Of a stretch of 64,000 nucleotides of DNA, positions 49,132 through 62,106 are shown in pieces. The translations under genes were made by a program, and so were the position numbers. The notes beneath the pieces were generated by a model. It was given only the letters and a program-made list of their open reading frames with translations, ran no database searches and was not told the origin of the DNA. The first letter of the stretch is position 1, and every line of letters starts with the position of its first letter. Source of the stretch: Cercis canadensis (taxonomy: Eukaryota; Streptophyta; Magnoliopsida; Fabales; Fabaceae); assembly GCA_003255065.1 (NCBI GenBank), contig QAOA01002417.1:1931705-1995704 (forward strand). Reading direction: 5' to 3'.

Positions 49132-52100
49132 CTAAGAGGTTTATATGAAGGGTAGATAGAATCCCTTCTAATGGTTGATGTTTTTCCCTCCAAAATCACT
49201 TGAACCCATTTTCTGTGGCACAAAATTCGAGGGAAAAGACATCATTCAGGTCTATTTGCACCTACCTCTATGGAAGGGGGCCGTACATCATTCCATTTCG
49301 TGACGAACCAAACCAAAACCTTCCTCAAACGAAGCCAGAACCTGAAATGCGCAAGCCTTCCTTTTCAATGGCTTATCCCCCTGAGAAGAGAAGTTCCATT
49401 GATGCTGCCACTCTACATAGGTCAAAGAATGCTGCCATTCAAGAATAGTTATAAGTTTTCCTTAATGGTTATTTTATTGTTGATATTCTTGCTTCCACTG
49501 AAATTTATCAACCACATTTGATTTGTATTTCGAATTTGTTTACAGCAACTTCTTAAATATGATTGACACTGAAGATTCGGCTGCTGAACAAGCAACCAGC
49601 TTTCCTTCAACTGAAACTTCAAAGCAGAATACTGAACGCCGACTGGTATGCTCAATGCTTTAGTTTATATTTCATTCCATGACATCTAGCTTTAATGTTG
49701 AAATGAAATTCATATGGAAGCATATGATTAAAAAAAATTATTTCTTTATTTGTAACACTAGGATGAGGTGATGGCAATATTGAGAAAGCAAAATGACACA
49801 ATAAATTTGTTACATAAAGAGATAGATAGCTTGTGGGATGTAATAAGTATCACAACCCCAACACATAAGAATAATAAGAAGTCAAGAATGACCAAAACCG
49901 AAAGTGGTAATCATAAGTTTGGGTTAAAAAATGGAGCTCAAGGTGCAGAGGAGGATGATGTAAAGGTCTTACAATGCTCTACTCCTGCATTAGAAAGTGC
50001 TTTGAAGAAGAGGAAGAAATGGGTCCCAACTTTAGGGGTTGAAGATAACAAAGAGAAAAAATGATTTATTACTCCTTCGAAGAAAACCATGGGGTCATCC
50101 TTTGTGAGTGGAAGTCCTTATTCACCATATGATGGTTATTGTTTTCCTCATACACCCTTCCCACCAACACCTATTAAGAAGAAATCTAATACTCCCAAAC
50201 AGAGAAGACCAACAAAGGCTATGACATATGCATTGTACCAGGTCAATCAAGTAAGATAATATTATTTTTTATTTTTTTCTTAGTTAAGATTCTCATGCAT
50301 GGTAAATATCTTGTAACGATTATATATTGTTAGGAATGTAGTATACGAATGTTTTTATTACTCATTCAGATATATGATCAAAATCAATGTAGAGGTCATA
50401 GTTAATTGTGTTTCCAGTTGAAATGATAATCTATTGATGTTGTTATAGTTTGGGGCGTTTTTAAATACAACTTGATTGACATGGGTAAGAGAATAAAACG
50501 TCATTGGATAGATGAGGAACCTCTGTTAGCTAATATATATTGTTAGGCATGGGCTGATGCTGGTTATATCATCTATATTCTTCTACCAACTTAATTTGTT
50601 AATTGCAAACACATTTCTGTTATTAGGGGAATACAAGTAATTTGAAACACAAAGCTGGTAACAATGAAAACAAAATTGGAGGAAAAAAGAAAAGTCCAAG
50701 AACTATACGAGGAGGCCACATTTGTAAAGAAACAGGAGTTAAGACAAACCAATTGGGAGAAGAAATCTAATAATGATCAAATATCCAACATCCATTCACA
50801 ATCATCATTAGTTGAGAACTTTATTCCCAAGGTAAAAATAATTAATGTCTTCATTATAGTCATTCCCATAAGTAGTGTAGTGTGTTCATTATTACTAACG
50901 ACAATATGACAGGGTCTGAAGCTTACATTCAGCCTGCAAAACTACATGTCACTAACACCACAAGAATTGACTGTTGCGACATATATATTTGTGGATGTAG
51001 CTGAATTCTCGCAAAAGAATAAGTATACTTAAATTATGAAAATTAATATTTTCAACATATTAGCATAATAGACAAATAGTCCAATATTTATTTTTGAGTA
51101 TAACTGAATTCTATATTGTAGGGAAATACTTGTTGAATGTGATGGAGGCTATGGTGACAGGTCTACATTCCAGTGCTTAAAGCCTGGAAATTGGGTTGAT
51201 AGTGATGTAAATCAATTTCTCCATTTATATTATAGTCATTACATAACACTTAATTATGCATGGACCATCGTATAAAGTGATTAATATGTCTTATACTGCT
51301 TTACTCATGATACAGATTTTATTGTTGATTGCATGTCAATTGACAAAAAATGCAAGAAATGGAGAGAATACTAAGGTTTGGTACATGCCTCCTTATTTCT
51401 CGGTGAGAAATATAAACTCAGCATATTAGTAGTTATAAGTTGACTCAGTGCATGTACTATGAATGCTTTATTTGACTATATCCATCTTCATAACACAGCA
51501 ACAAACAATGACATCATTCACAGCAAATAATGGTGTTGAGGATGCGATAAATAAGTATGAGCCTATCTATATGAGTTTTATTGACAGTCTATCTAAGGTA
51601 TATAAATGTTGTTCCTTTCATCTCAAATGTTAGTAGTATTAGCAACGTGTACTATGGATGTTAATTTTGTACTGAAAATTAACAGATCTATATCCCAATC
51701 AATGATTATGACAATCATTGGTATTTATTACAAATTAACTTGGATGAACAAAAGTTGATTTATCTTGACTCTCTTCCTTCATGGGATAGGAAGTCAACTA
51801 GATACTACCAAATGAACAAGATTGTGAGTATCTCTAACAATCATTGATATTTGTTGACTTTCAATAACTTAATGTAAGACAATGTATATTCTATTGCTGA
51901 GTTCAACTACATGGTGATTTCATTATATGGGCAGACACATTTTATAAAAATTATGCTGAGGGATAAAAGATTTTATAAAACAAAATGTTATGACCCACCG
52001 AAGATACATGCATTCACATTAGTGGCTGGAAATGATCATCATGCATCCGATAAAGCAAATGTTCAGCTGAATGGGTACTATTAACAGATTATTTATTTTA

Positions 52101-52494
52101 TATATTCTATGTTAATTATTACTCACTGTAATACATAAAACTTATGGAAGTAACTTTATGTTTATATTTTAATTATAGAGATGATTGTGGAATTTGGGTA
52201 AGCACTTGGATGAGTGAAGGTCATGCATGGGCTGGGTATGCTATTGGGGTAAGATGAAATACGTCGTCTGTTTTTATTTAGAATGGATGTATGATACTTG
52301 ATTAAATCACCATTTCTGAATTAATCTTTTCCCTATTGTATATGCAGCCTATGCTTGTAAGTGATAGGATGAAGCTTGCTTTGCAACTAGTCATGGGTGA
52401 CTATAACTACAAGCGAGAAGAAGTTATTATGAAGTCAAAAGCATTTCTTGACAAAATGCATAACTCTCCTACCAAGTTGCATCTTCATCTTTGA
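49132..52494 (+). CDS. Ulp1-like (C48) cysteine protease gene of the giant element
   Basis: The catalytic half is a clean multi-exon model: 50,913-51,022, 51,122-51,206, 51,316-51,402, 51,499-51,597, 51,686-51,823, 51,935-52,074, 52,179-52,248 and 52,348-52,494, all with GT-AG borders and matching phase. The C48 triad is visible: His in DNHWYLLQI, Asp in YLDSLPSW and Cys in DDCGIWVSTWM. Such enzymes process SUMO or related ubiquitin-like proteins. The N-terminal part (exons from 49,200, including 49,762-50,250, EVMAILRKQNDTINLLHKEI) is a charged, coiled-coil-like region. It carries an in-frame TGA at 50,062-50,064, and the exon 50,627-50,831 is out of phase by one base, so the full-length protein is probably disrupted or mis-assembled. 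Ulp1-like genes inside MULEs are known from the Kaonashi type. Confidence 0.8.
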
Positions 52495-53099
52495 GTAACT
52501 AATACAAGTGTGTGACTTTTTGTGCAGGATAATAGTTGAACTGCATTTTCATATATATATATGTATATATGACATTTCATAACATTTTTGTGTGGCCATT
52601 AGCAGAGGGGAGTGATAATTGTTCATATCTTTGGGTAATTGTAATTGTTGACCTTAGAGGTTACATTGTTTGTACATTTTTTGAATATATGACTTAATAA
52701 ATTTTTTGTCCATAGTAAATTTCATACAATTTATATAATGTCACTAATATTATTCATCAATTAATCAAATTAATAAATGAGAAAATTTCAATCATTTGGC
52801 AAATGATAATCAGACAGGCATTGGTCGGTCGATGAACATGTTACGGATATTAATTTATAACATGCTTCAAAAGACACGATAAGATATCTAAAAACTATCC
52901 ACAGGAAATTATTATGCATAACAATATGTTAGGAAGTGAACCATAAGAACTGACCAGGAATGCTGGCCAAAACCATGCATTAGAATGACCTCAAATATTT
53001 TGTTTGAAAACATTACGGTGGGAGTTCCAACATTTTGGTTTTTTTTTATCAACTTCATTCAAACCATCATTCTTCTTTGCTTCAAACAATGAAGGAAGT
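52495..53099. other. Spacer between Ulp1-like gene and minisatellite
   Basis: AT-rich, with the protease gene's 3' end and a short (AT)n run near 52,550. No gene. Confidence 0.55.
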
Positions 53100-53725
53100 C
53101 CTACTTATAGTGTGCGTCGTTACTCCCGCACCATGGCGTACCCACGTCAAAGACTTTCACTTAAGCGAAATTTTGTGGCCCAGTACCATATTTCTGGGCG
53201 TCCTTACGCTCCATAGTGGGCATTGACACACGTGAGACTGTCAGTATCACCTATTTTCCCTCTCCAGAGCCACTTTCCTGGACGTCATGATGCTTCATAG
53301 CGAGCGTCGTTACGCGAAAGACTGTCAGTATGACCTACTATCCTCACAAAACCACATTCCTAGGAGTCATAACGCTCCATATCGGGCGTGGCGACGCGTC
53401 AAAATATCTTACTGTCACCTATTTTCCCCCGATAGAACCACATTCCTGGGCGTAATTACTCTCCATAATCGGCGTCGCGACGCGTTAGAATTTCTCAGTG
53501 TCACCTATTTTCCCCCTCCAAAACCACATTCCTGGGCGTCATTACTCTCCATACAGGGCGTCGTCTCAGTAACACCAATGTTTGCCCTCCACACCAGATT
53601 ACTGGGTGTCATTACGGGCCATAGCGGGCGTTGTTGCGCGGAAGACTTTCTTACTATCACCTATATTCGCCCTTCAGAACCACAATTCTGGGCGTCGTTA
53701 CTCCGTCATTCGGGTGTGGGACGTC
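53100..53725 (+). repeat. Minisatellite, about 85-bp unit, upstream of the transposase
   Basis: Eight diverged units share a core CCTGGGCGTCATTACTCTCC, starting near 53,105, 53,190, 53,275, 53,357, 53,442, 53,528, 53,597 and 53,684. Between cores are ACTTTCTTACTATCACCTAT-like and CCACATTCCTGGGCG blocks. The array is distinctly GC-richer than its surroundings. It produces open frames (for example 53,287-53,793) that are by-products of the repeat. Confidence 0.85.
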
Positions 53726-54468
53726 CATCGAGTTCTAAATCCCTTTTGTCGACTTATTTTAAAATAACCAAAAAAATTGAAATGAACAACTAGTAAGTTA
53801 AACTGTGCGTTTTGGCGTTAGCCCTAACGTAAAAAAATCTGAATTCCATCTTCCTTCATGCCCTTGAGTGAATCGCCAATCCCCTTCTTCCTCCCTTTCC
53901 CTCTATATTTCAAAACTCCCTTCACAAACACAAACACCAATGCCCAGTTGCACTCAGCATCAATCTTTGTGCCTTCTCTCACCAAATCCATACTTTGTCG
54001 ACGATCAGTACAAAATTTATTTAACGTACACGACAGTGTGTCAACGACATTGTTTATAACAGGACTCGACAGTCACTCACCACACCCAAACGACGTCAAC
54101 TTGGTCACCATATTGGGTCTTTCATTTTGAACTACATTGAAGGTAAACCTTTTATCAACAACCAATTATATCTAACACCTTGTAGCATTGATCTATTGTT
54201 TAACTTACTTGGATGAGATTTGGCCCATTGGAGGTAATGCATGTTAAAATAGTATTTTTTCATTTCTGCAATTGTGGCTGTGCTTACCAACTGTGTGATA
54301 AAATGCATACATCAAGTTCCGTTTAATAATTACTGACAATTTGCCTTCTTCAGTAAATGTGTTGCCTTTGCTAGTGTGTTTTCATGAGTTTTTTTAATTT
54401 GCTTCCTCTTCTTATGTGTATTAATTAAAATGCCGGTGTCTGTCATTTATTGACTGTAAAAGAAAAAA
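53726..54468. promoter_or_regulatory. Probable promoter and leader of the transposase gene
   Basis: Lies between the minisatellite and the transposase ATG. The pyrimidine-rich tract around 53,880-53,945 looks like a plant leader, and an intron between about 54,140 (AAGGTAAACC) and 54,469 is plausible but unproven. Confidence 0.35.
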
Positions 54469-56665
54469 ATGACTCTAACTAGAGAGTGGAGTGATGGTTA
54501 TGTAGATGAGGGAATATCCTCTATTGGTCAGTCAGATGATGAAATTAGTGTTAGCACTGATGGTGGTATGCAAGATGTCACTCATGCAAGTGGAACAGAT
54601 GTTGAAAAAAGTATTGAACAGATGAATTATGAAGATATTTTGCAACTAAAATTCTTATGCATAGAAGAAGCTTATGTCTTCTACGAGCAATATGGGAAGA
54701 TCAAAGGTTTTGGGGTAAGAATGGACAAAATTAGAAGAGGTAAAGATGGTCATATTAGGAGAAAACAATTTGTATGTTCTCGTGAAGGGTATAGATCAGA
54801 GAAAGAAATGATCAAAACCGATTATGAACGTCAACCCCGACCAATAACTAGATGTGGATGCAAAGCTTTACTTCAGGTGTATTTGAACAAGGAGTCCAAC
54901 ATATGGGTTGTTACCAAGTTTATTGACGAGCACAACCATCCAATACTACATCAGAATGTTGTCAAATTTCATAGATCACATCGCTTCATGACTTATTCAG
55001 ATATTGCTCAAGTTAATAGTATGGGGTCTAGTGGGATCAAAATTTCAAATATAATGAGTTACATGGAGCAACAATCGGGTTCTTATGATAATGTCACATT
55101 TATTCCAAAGGATTTATATAATCACTTTGGGAGGGAAAAAAGGCACAAGACATCAAATGGTGATGTAGTAGCAGCTTTAGAATATTTAAGAGCCAAACAG
55201 AAAGAAGATGCAATGCTCTTTATTAAACATACTGTTAATAGTGAAGGGCAGTTGAAGAACATATTCTGGGCTGATGGTTTTGGTCGGCAAGACTTCAACT
55301 TGTTTGGAGATATAATTGCATTTGACTCAACATACAAAAAAAAATATTTACAACATGCCCTTAGTTGTTTTTTCTGGGATAAATCATCATCAACAGTCTA
55401 TTGTATTTGCTGCTTGTTTGCTTAGTGATGAGAGAGATGAAACTTATCATTGGGTTTTGCAGACCTTGGTGGAAGCCATGGATGGAGCAATCTCAATATC
55501 AATTGTCACTGATGGTGATTATGCAATGAGAAATGCTATTATGAGTGTTTTTCCTAATGCAAATCACCGATTATGTGCATGACATTTGCAAAGAAATGCA
55601 CAAACAAATGTGCACGATGCTTATTTTACAAAGTCTTTTGGACATGTCATGATGGCTAACATAGATGAAACGGAGTTTGAGGAGAGATGGGCTTCGATGT
55701 TGGAGGATTTTTGTGTTAAAGAACATCCATGGGTGCAAGAAGTGTATGCAAAGAAAGCTTTGTGGGCAACTGCTTATCTGAGGGGGAAATTTTTTGGTGG
55801 AATGCGTACGACGTCTAGATCCGAAAGCATTAATGCTTATGTTGGGAACTACGTAGATTCGAAGCTGAATATGTTTGAATTCATTAAACATTTTGATCGT
55901 TCCTTGAAATCGATGAGGAACAAAGAGTTGCAAAATGAGTACTATACAGAATATGGTGAGCCAAGATTAATGTCTGCATTTAAATCACTTGAGTTCAGTG
56001 CAGCTATTGTGTATACTGCGAAGATGCATCAAGTATTCATGCATCAGTTAAACAATGTATCAAATTGTGTTGTAGAGCACTATACCCCTTCGGTGGGCTG
56101 TACTGAGTTCATTATTAGGAGGGATGACAGGGGTGGTAAGAGGTGGCAAGTGCTTTTTGATGGAATGAGGGGTCCAGTTCATTGCACATGTTTAATGTTT
56201 GAGTCTTGTGGTATTCTTTGCTGCCATTGTCTGTGTGTTTGTGTATTCACACGTATTCAGTCATTGCCAAGTTGGTGCATACTCAAACGGTGGACTAAAA
56301 ATTGCAAGTTATCCATGTCAAGTGGGAATCTGCTCGTACCACATGATGGGGATAGTGAAAGGGTCCGATATGCTGCATTGGGGCACTCTTGCAGATGGTT
56401 GTCATTTCTAGCTGCGCATTCAAAAGATGACTTCCTCCACACTAGGGACCATCTACAAAATTTAACGCGTGCTTTAGAGGATAAGTTTGTGCCAATTGAA
56501 GTTCAGGACCAATCTAATGCCCATGACGCTCTTCATGTTAAAGACCCTTCCAGGGTAAGAACCAAGGGTAGAGTTAGGGGAGACAACAATTCCCAAACGA
56601 AAGCACGTCGTTGTGGGATTTGTCATGTCCAGGGGCACACCAGAGCCACTTGTAAGTTTAGATGA
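54469..56665 (+). pseudogene. FAR1/MULE-type transposase, broken by one frameshift and one stop
   Basis: The product spans about 730 residues, a normal size for the FAR1/Jittery-like MULE transposases. The N-terminal FAR1 zinc-binding DNA-binding domain reads FVCSREGYRS, then RCGCKAL and DEHNHPI. The MULE catalytic domain follows, with FGDIIAFDSTY (first Asp), VTDGDYAMRNA (second Asp) and a third-acid region TSRSESINAYVGNY. A SWIM finger (VHCTCLMFESCGILCCH) and a C-terminal zinc knuckle (CGICHVQGHTRATC) complete it. Two lesions are seen. A nine-A run at 55,336-55,344 shifts the frame by one base, and a TGA at 55,580-55,582 replaces the tryptophan codon of the conserved CAWH motif. The rest is well preserved, so inactivation looks recent, or the lesions are sequencing errors. 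Confidence 0.9.
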
Positions 56666-57690
56666 ACTGGTATACAAGGGAGTTCCTTATGGACCGAAAA
56701 CGGAATTGTTGATTTCATGCTATAACTTGGGTTCTTTTTGTTCTTTTTTTTATCTATTTGAAATGTTAATGTTGTTTTCTGTCATCGTATAATTACTGAT
56801 TAATCATGGAATATATATTGGTTCAAAATAAATTATACATTCTCAATAACCATTTCAAGACTAATTATGTAGGTATTTGTCATGATTGTGTGCCAAGAAA
56901 TTTTGATTAACTCAACTCTGACTGTAGTTTGTGTTATGAAGCAGGACATTAAAGCACTAGTAACTTTGGTGCTTCCTGAAAGATTTATGCCCACATAACA
57001 ATATTAACATACATAGATTCATCTCTCATAGTATTTTCGTTATTTTAATAAATACCATGGAATTACAATATGTGACGAATTAAATATTATTTCTTATTAA
57101 TGCGTTTCTTTCTTAGTTGGACTTGTTGCCCCTCAACCAATCACTTGATCTAACATATTCACTTGGACTTGTTTGCAGAAATTTCATTTATTTTTCACTT
57201 TCTTTTTAACAATTACTTATGTAAAGCTCATGATTTGCGGAATAAACATCTTATTCCAAAAGTGGTGATGGTTTATATGGCACGCTTGGATGCAGCATTG
57301 TACTTCTCACAGTCTATAATGCTTCCCAGATTCAAACATCTTTGCGACAATCCAAGGGCAGTCTTTGCTCTAAGGTCTGTGGAAAATGTATTTTTTCCTT
57401 ATTACCCTCAAAATGTTGTTCCTTTATGGTCATTCAATTTTGTGTCTTTTATTTTTTTGTAGATGCGTATCAAATGGAATACAGATCATAGATGCACTCC
57501 TAACATGTAAGCTGAAAAGAAAGAGGGATTAAAGTACTTGACACATGAAGAAATCTGCTCTCATATCTCAACAAGTTCTTAATTATTTCCACCCTTATTG
57601 AAGATTTCATTTCGAAGGGAAAACTATGTCTTGTACTGAATTACTAAGATTTTTACTTAACTCTTATTCAAACAATCCAATCAGTCCTAC
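56666..57690. other. 3' flank of the transposase
   Basis: No supported gene. A 99-codon frame at 57,163-57,462 contains a protein-like stretch (VVMVYMARLDAALYFSQSIM) but no family signature; I leave it unannotated. Confidence 0.5.
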
Positions 57691-57835
57691 TCCCAGTGGG
57701 TGTAGTTACTCCCGCACCATGGAGTCGCGACGCCCAGGACTTCTTAGTATCTGCATTTTTTCTTCTCCACCATCTCTCCTGCACGTCATTACTCCCGTAT
57801 ATGGCCGTCATGACGCTAATCCACTAGTGAAATTC
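57690..57835 (+). repeat. Two minisatellite units downstream of the transposase
   Basis: Two copies of the same unit as at 53,100-53,725, in the same orientation, near 57,697 (GTAGTTACTCCCGCACCATG) and 57,780 (CACGTCATTACTCC). The first shares TTACTCCCGCACCATGG with the first unit of the upstream array. Confidence 0.75.
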
Positions 57836-58358
57836 TAAGCCCCACTTTTGCATCCTTTAAAAAAAACCACAATCAAGTTCAATGTTTGCCAATAAGTAAA
57901 ACCACACTGACGTCGCCTCAGACGATTCATAATTCAGCTCACTAATAAATAGCACCTCTTCTACCTTAACCATCAGCATCACACAAACAATCTGTTTACA
58001 ATATGGACCTGTTTACATATAATGAAATAGCAAATAAAAATGACCACATAGGAAAAGATTATCTTCTCATCTCAACAACAGGAAAAAACTTACATGCCAT
58101 GATCCAGGTTTGGCTAGTACATGCACATTTTTACGAAACAAAATTATGATATGTTCTAACTACATCATAAATCTACATATCCATCGACAATAGTTGTACT
58201 ACCATAATACATGTAAATTATCATCACTTCACAAAATTGAAAATTTAAACAATTAATCGTCAAATGTATTGACTGTACATGTCAATTATATTCAGTTCCA
58301 AAATTCATAAATTAAAACAATAAACAGACGTCCATCCTCTTCCATCAGTAGCTGGTCC
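57836..58358. other. Spacer inside the giant element
   Basis: AT-rich, no gene seen; contains the 3' flank of the minus-strand ORF that follows. Confidence 0.55.
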
Positions 58359-59456
58359 TCACTCATCATCATCTGACTCACTCTGTGCAGATCGGTCAAC
58401 CGACTGCGCTGGAGCAGATGGAAATACGGGTGGGGGCACTAACGGCGTCAAAGAAGCCTTGGTCAACAGCTGGGTTAGAGCCTGCGTCTGAAAGTTCATG
58501 TAGCTCCTCATCTCATCCTGCAACTGTTGGAGTTTCTGATTCACGTCGGCCTGAAACTGCTCGAGCCGTTCACTGATGGTCAAAGAGCGGCCTGTCCGAG
58601 AAGAACTAGCGACCACAAGGGCCTGCACAGTGCCATCGGAGTTCATACTCTTAAAACCTTGTATGATGCTGTCCTCAATTACACGCTGCGGTTGTAGCAG
58701 TTCTTCTTCAGGCCCCCAACAAACTTCTACTGCCTGACAAAGCTTCGTGATCAGGCAAGTGTGCCCCAACCCTCATGTGGTAATGCCTTTAAGGCTCTCC
58801 ACGATATGGTCATGGATGATTAAGCCCACATCAATGGGTAGTCCGGTCATTATGGCATACAGGAGTACCATGCGCTGGCGTTGCACTTCTGTTTGGTGCA
58901 ACACCGGTAGCAGTTTCGCTAACACGAAGCTCAACCACGCTTTGCTGGTTCGGGACAATGATGATTGCTTCATTGACAGAAACTGGGTTCCATTCATTTT
59001 CCACGAAGCCCCCGGAGTACATACAGTCTGCAAAATGGCATCTCCGTCAATCTCTTCACCCTTCAAAAGTGTGCGGAATTCTTTGTCATTCACATTTGGT
59101 AATTTGTATTGCCGATTAATGGTAGTTCGGCTGAACGACACTTTCTTCCCCCTCACAAATACTTCGTCTCCCACTCGATCCGGTGCATTCGCGTAGAATT
59201 CGCGCACTACGGCTACCACTGCAGGGCTGCCCGGCTGTTTCACAAAATGCCCCCACTTACGGTGTTCAATTTCCCGCTTAATGTCCACATATTTAGTTCT
59301 GAAAATAAGTATGCCCCGCTCTGGAATGAGAGCACGTCGGACCACTGAAACTTTGTACCTCTTAAATGCTTCTTCACTAACAAAGCGATCCGGATCATAT
59401 GAAGGTGGGGCCGACGAGGATGCTCCATTAGACGTCTTCTTCCTTTTAGCTGGCAT
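58359..59456 (-). pseudogene. Putative plant transposon protein, one in-frame stop
   Basis: A single minus-strand frame of 366 codons from ATG 59,456 to TAA/TGA at 58,359 is interrupted only by a TGA at 58,773-58,775. The start is MPAKRKKTSNGASSSAPPSY, a basic signal. The core (VSEEAFKRYKVSVVRRALIP, then VRGKKVSFSRTTINRQYKLP and AWLSFVLAKLLPVLHQTEVQ) resembles the domain described as putative plant transposon protein, abundant in dicot repeats. The region after the stop continues the same protein (GHTCLITKLCQAVEV, a helical segment ERLEQFQADVNQKLQQLQDE, and an acidic tail SESDDDE). Biochemical function is unknown. GC content is higher than the surrounding DNA. Confidence 0.65.
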
Positions 59457-59749
59457 CTTCTACCACGTCAAGTGTCCTAAAGCAAAACTCAGTTATGTCC
59501 TTTGAAGAAATTAACAGTAAGTATGTCAAATAATTGGAAAATCAACAAGTTGCAATTTTTTCATATTGCAACTCACGTACGGTAGTCAAAACATTTATCA
59601 ATCAACAAATAAGAATGTTCTTAAACTGACATTGAATTATCATGGAACAGTACATACAAAGCATGAATATATGTTATGCGTCCTACCAAACAGGTTTCAT
59701 CCACATAATCATTCACAATTCTTCTTACAACTATATTAGGAGTTCCCAA

Positions 59750-59963
59750 CAACTGTCAGCATTCAAAACGTCCAAGATTTTAAAACTAAAAATTATAAAC
59801 TGTTTTCAAAGTTTAATTAAGAACTGAAACGTATTCCCGTTTTTTCGCTAAAAATACAACTGTCAGCATTCAAAACGTCCAAGATTTTAAAACTAAAAAT
59901 TACAAACTGTTTTCAGAGTTTAATTAAGAACTGAAACGTATTCCCGTTTTTTCGCTAAAAATT
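59750..59963. repeat. 107-bp tandem duplication in the right terminal repeat
   Basis: Two adjacent copies beginning CAACTGTCAGCATTCAAAAC, at 59,750 and 59,857, nearly identical. Only one counterpart is seen in the left repeat. Confidence 0.85.
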
Positions 59964-60375
59964 TAAACTTTACATAAGTGCAATAACTAAAAATACTAAA
60001 ACTAGAATTTCAACATCACAGAAACCCAGCACAAGATTTGCATAAAAGACCAAATCTCATCATTTAAACGCTCCGCCAATTACCGGCAAACAAAACCCTA
60101 ATCTAATTACACAACATATTACCCCTCATGTTAAGACAACCCCACATTGCTAAAATTATTTGAAGACAAAGGGAACGGATGGAGGGACAGACAGAGAAAT
60201 CACTGAATAATAAAATACAGAGAGACACGATTACCTTGTTGAAGTCCCACTTCTTCTCCTCTTCAAGGTGAGAATTCCACAAATCTTTCACAATTCTGAA
60301 ACAAAATCAGACAGTCCGCCATTGATGTCAGGGAAACAGGGAGCCAAGTAGACTCTTCCATATTACAGAAAATCA

Positions 60376-62106
60376 CAATTACACAACATATTACAGCAAT
60401 GTTGTTTAAAATTGAAATTGCTATTGCATATATATGACCATATACTATACCGCACAAGGTGCAATTTATGGCTATGGAGAATCAAATCACTGGATCAGAC
60501 ACTCAACATTAATTCAAATACTAGTTGCATACATATTCTATACTACTTGCATACATATTCTTTTCTAAGGAAATGTGGTGTAATGAAGGAAATTTTTCCA
60601 TACTTGCATGGGAAGAAGGATCAGAAACGAGCACCGTTTTATTTCAGTTTCCTAAGATAATCAAGCAACACAGCAGTAATTAGGGGCTTCTATGAAAAGA
60701 AGGGGGAAGAGTCACGATTTTCTTTATGGACTACAGGTAACAAGGAAGTAGTTGGTCATCTCACAAACTGACCAAAATGCAACTTAGCATCATGCAAAGA
60801 AAATGGGATCATCATTTCACCCTAAATCCTCAAAGTTTGGGTTGTTTAAAAAAAAAATTGGGTCAGTATTTTTACTTTATTTAGATAACTTTTCGACAGA
60901 TTTTACATTGTATTCATAAACCCAAAACCTTAAACTTCAAATGGTATTCTTCAACCATAAATATTGAATCCTAATTCATAAACTGTAAAGCCTCATCCAT
61001 ATATCTTAAATATTAAATGCTAAACCAAAAACCTAATTTCTTTTTTCTTGTTTTCACTTTATAAATTATTATGCCATAAACCCTTAACAACCAAAGAACC
61101 ATCTATAAGTTAAACAACCAAAGAACCAGTTAAAAACATATCAAAAGAGCTTTAACGAAAGAAAACTAGAATCTGATCAAAATCAAGAGAAACATTGTAG
61201 CCGATCAACATCTTGCACAGGACCCCTTTTTTATTTTACGGGGGTGGGAGAGAGGGGAATAATGACCCTCAAGGACACCAACACAATTATTTTATTATAA
61301 AATTTCACTCATCAATGCCTAATGAACCAAACTATGTCCATCAGCTAATGACAAATCAACAAATGCAATAAGAAATGGTTAACCTGCTCAGATACATGAG
61401 TAGAAAGGTCTTTTTTTTTTTCCTTTAATATGAGTAGACAGAAAACAAACCATCAAAACTAATGATCTATTCTGATTTCTGGCCAACAATGACAGGAACA
61501 TCACTTCAAACACATGTATTTTGCATCCTGATAACACTCCCACCGACCAAAACACATAAGAGAACAACAGTTTTTCATGGTTTGAACAGCATATGCAAGG
61601 AAATGAAATATCATAAGTCTAGATTATAATAATAAGATATCTGTCAAAAGTAGTAAAATAAAATATTAAACCTTCAAAAAGAACTACTTTTAAATGGTAT
61701 AATCCAACTATAATAGGATAATCTAGCAAAGTAATGAAGGCTATGGGTCATGAAATACTTCTTCTACATGGCATCCACACACTCAGGAAATTATGAGCTT
61801 CTTGAGTATAATTATCAATATTCTCACCCATTAATGACAAATAAGGATTCAGAACATCAATATCTCAACGTAACATCAGTAATCACTTGACATCAAGGCC
61901 AATCAGCAATCTCTTCTTCTACAATTATTTTTTGGACCAATTAAACCTTTTATTGAAAAGATATTATCTCTAGATAAAGGACTCTGTACAAGGGGGAATT
62001 CTAATGCTAAAGAAAAAGGGTAGCGTAGAAAATCAAGAATTTAAGGAAAGAAGAGAAAAATATCAATTCAGAAAAGGTGCAAACCAAACTTGTGCTTTTC
62101 TGCAAA
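60376..62106. other. Non-homologous segment inside the right terminal repeat
   Basis: About 1.73 kb with no match in the left repeat, where only about 55 bases separate the same flanking points. It is AT-rich, holds no supported gene and shows no terminal repeats that I could recognise. It could be an insertion here or a deletion at the left end. Confidence 0.6.

Noticed and set aside
53287..53793. A 168-codon open frame over the minisatellite.
   Set aside because: It follows the 85-bp repeat units, with no codon bias or domain, and a competing frame overlaps; it is a by-product of the repeat.
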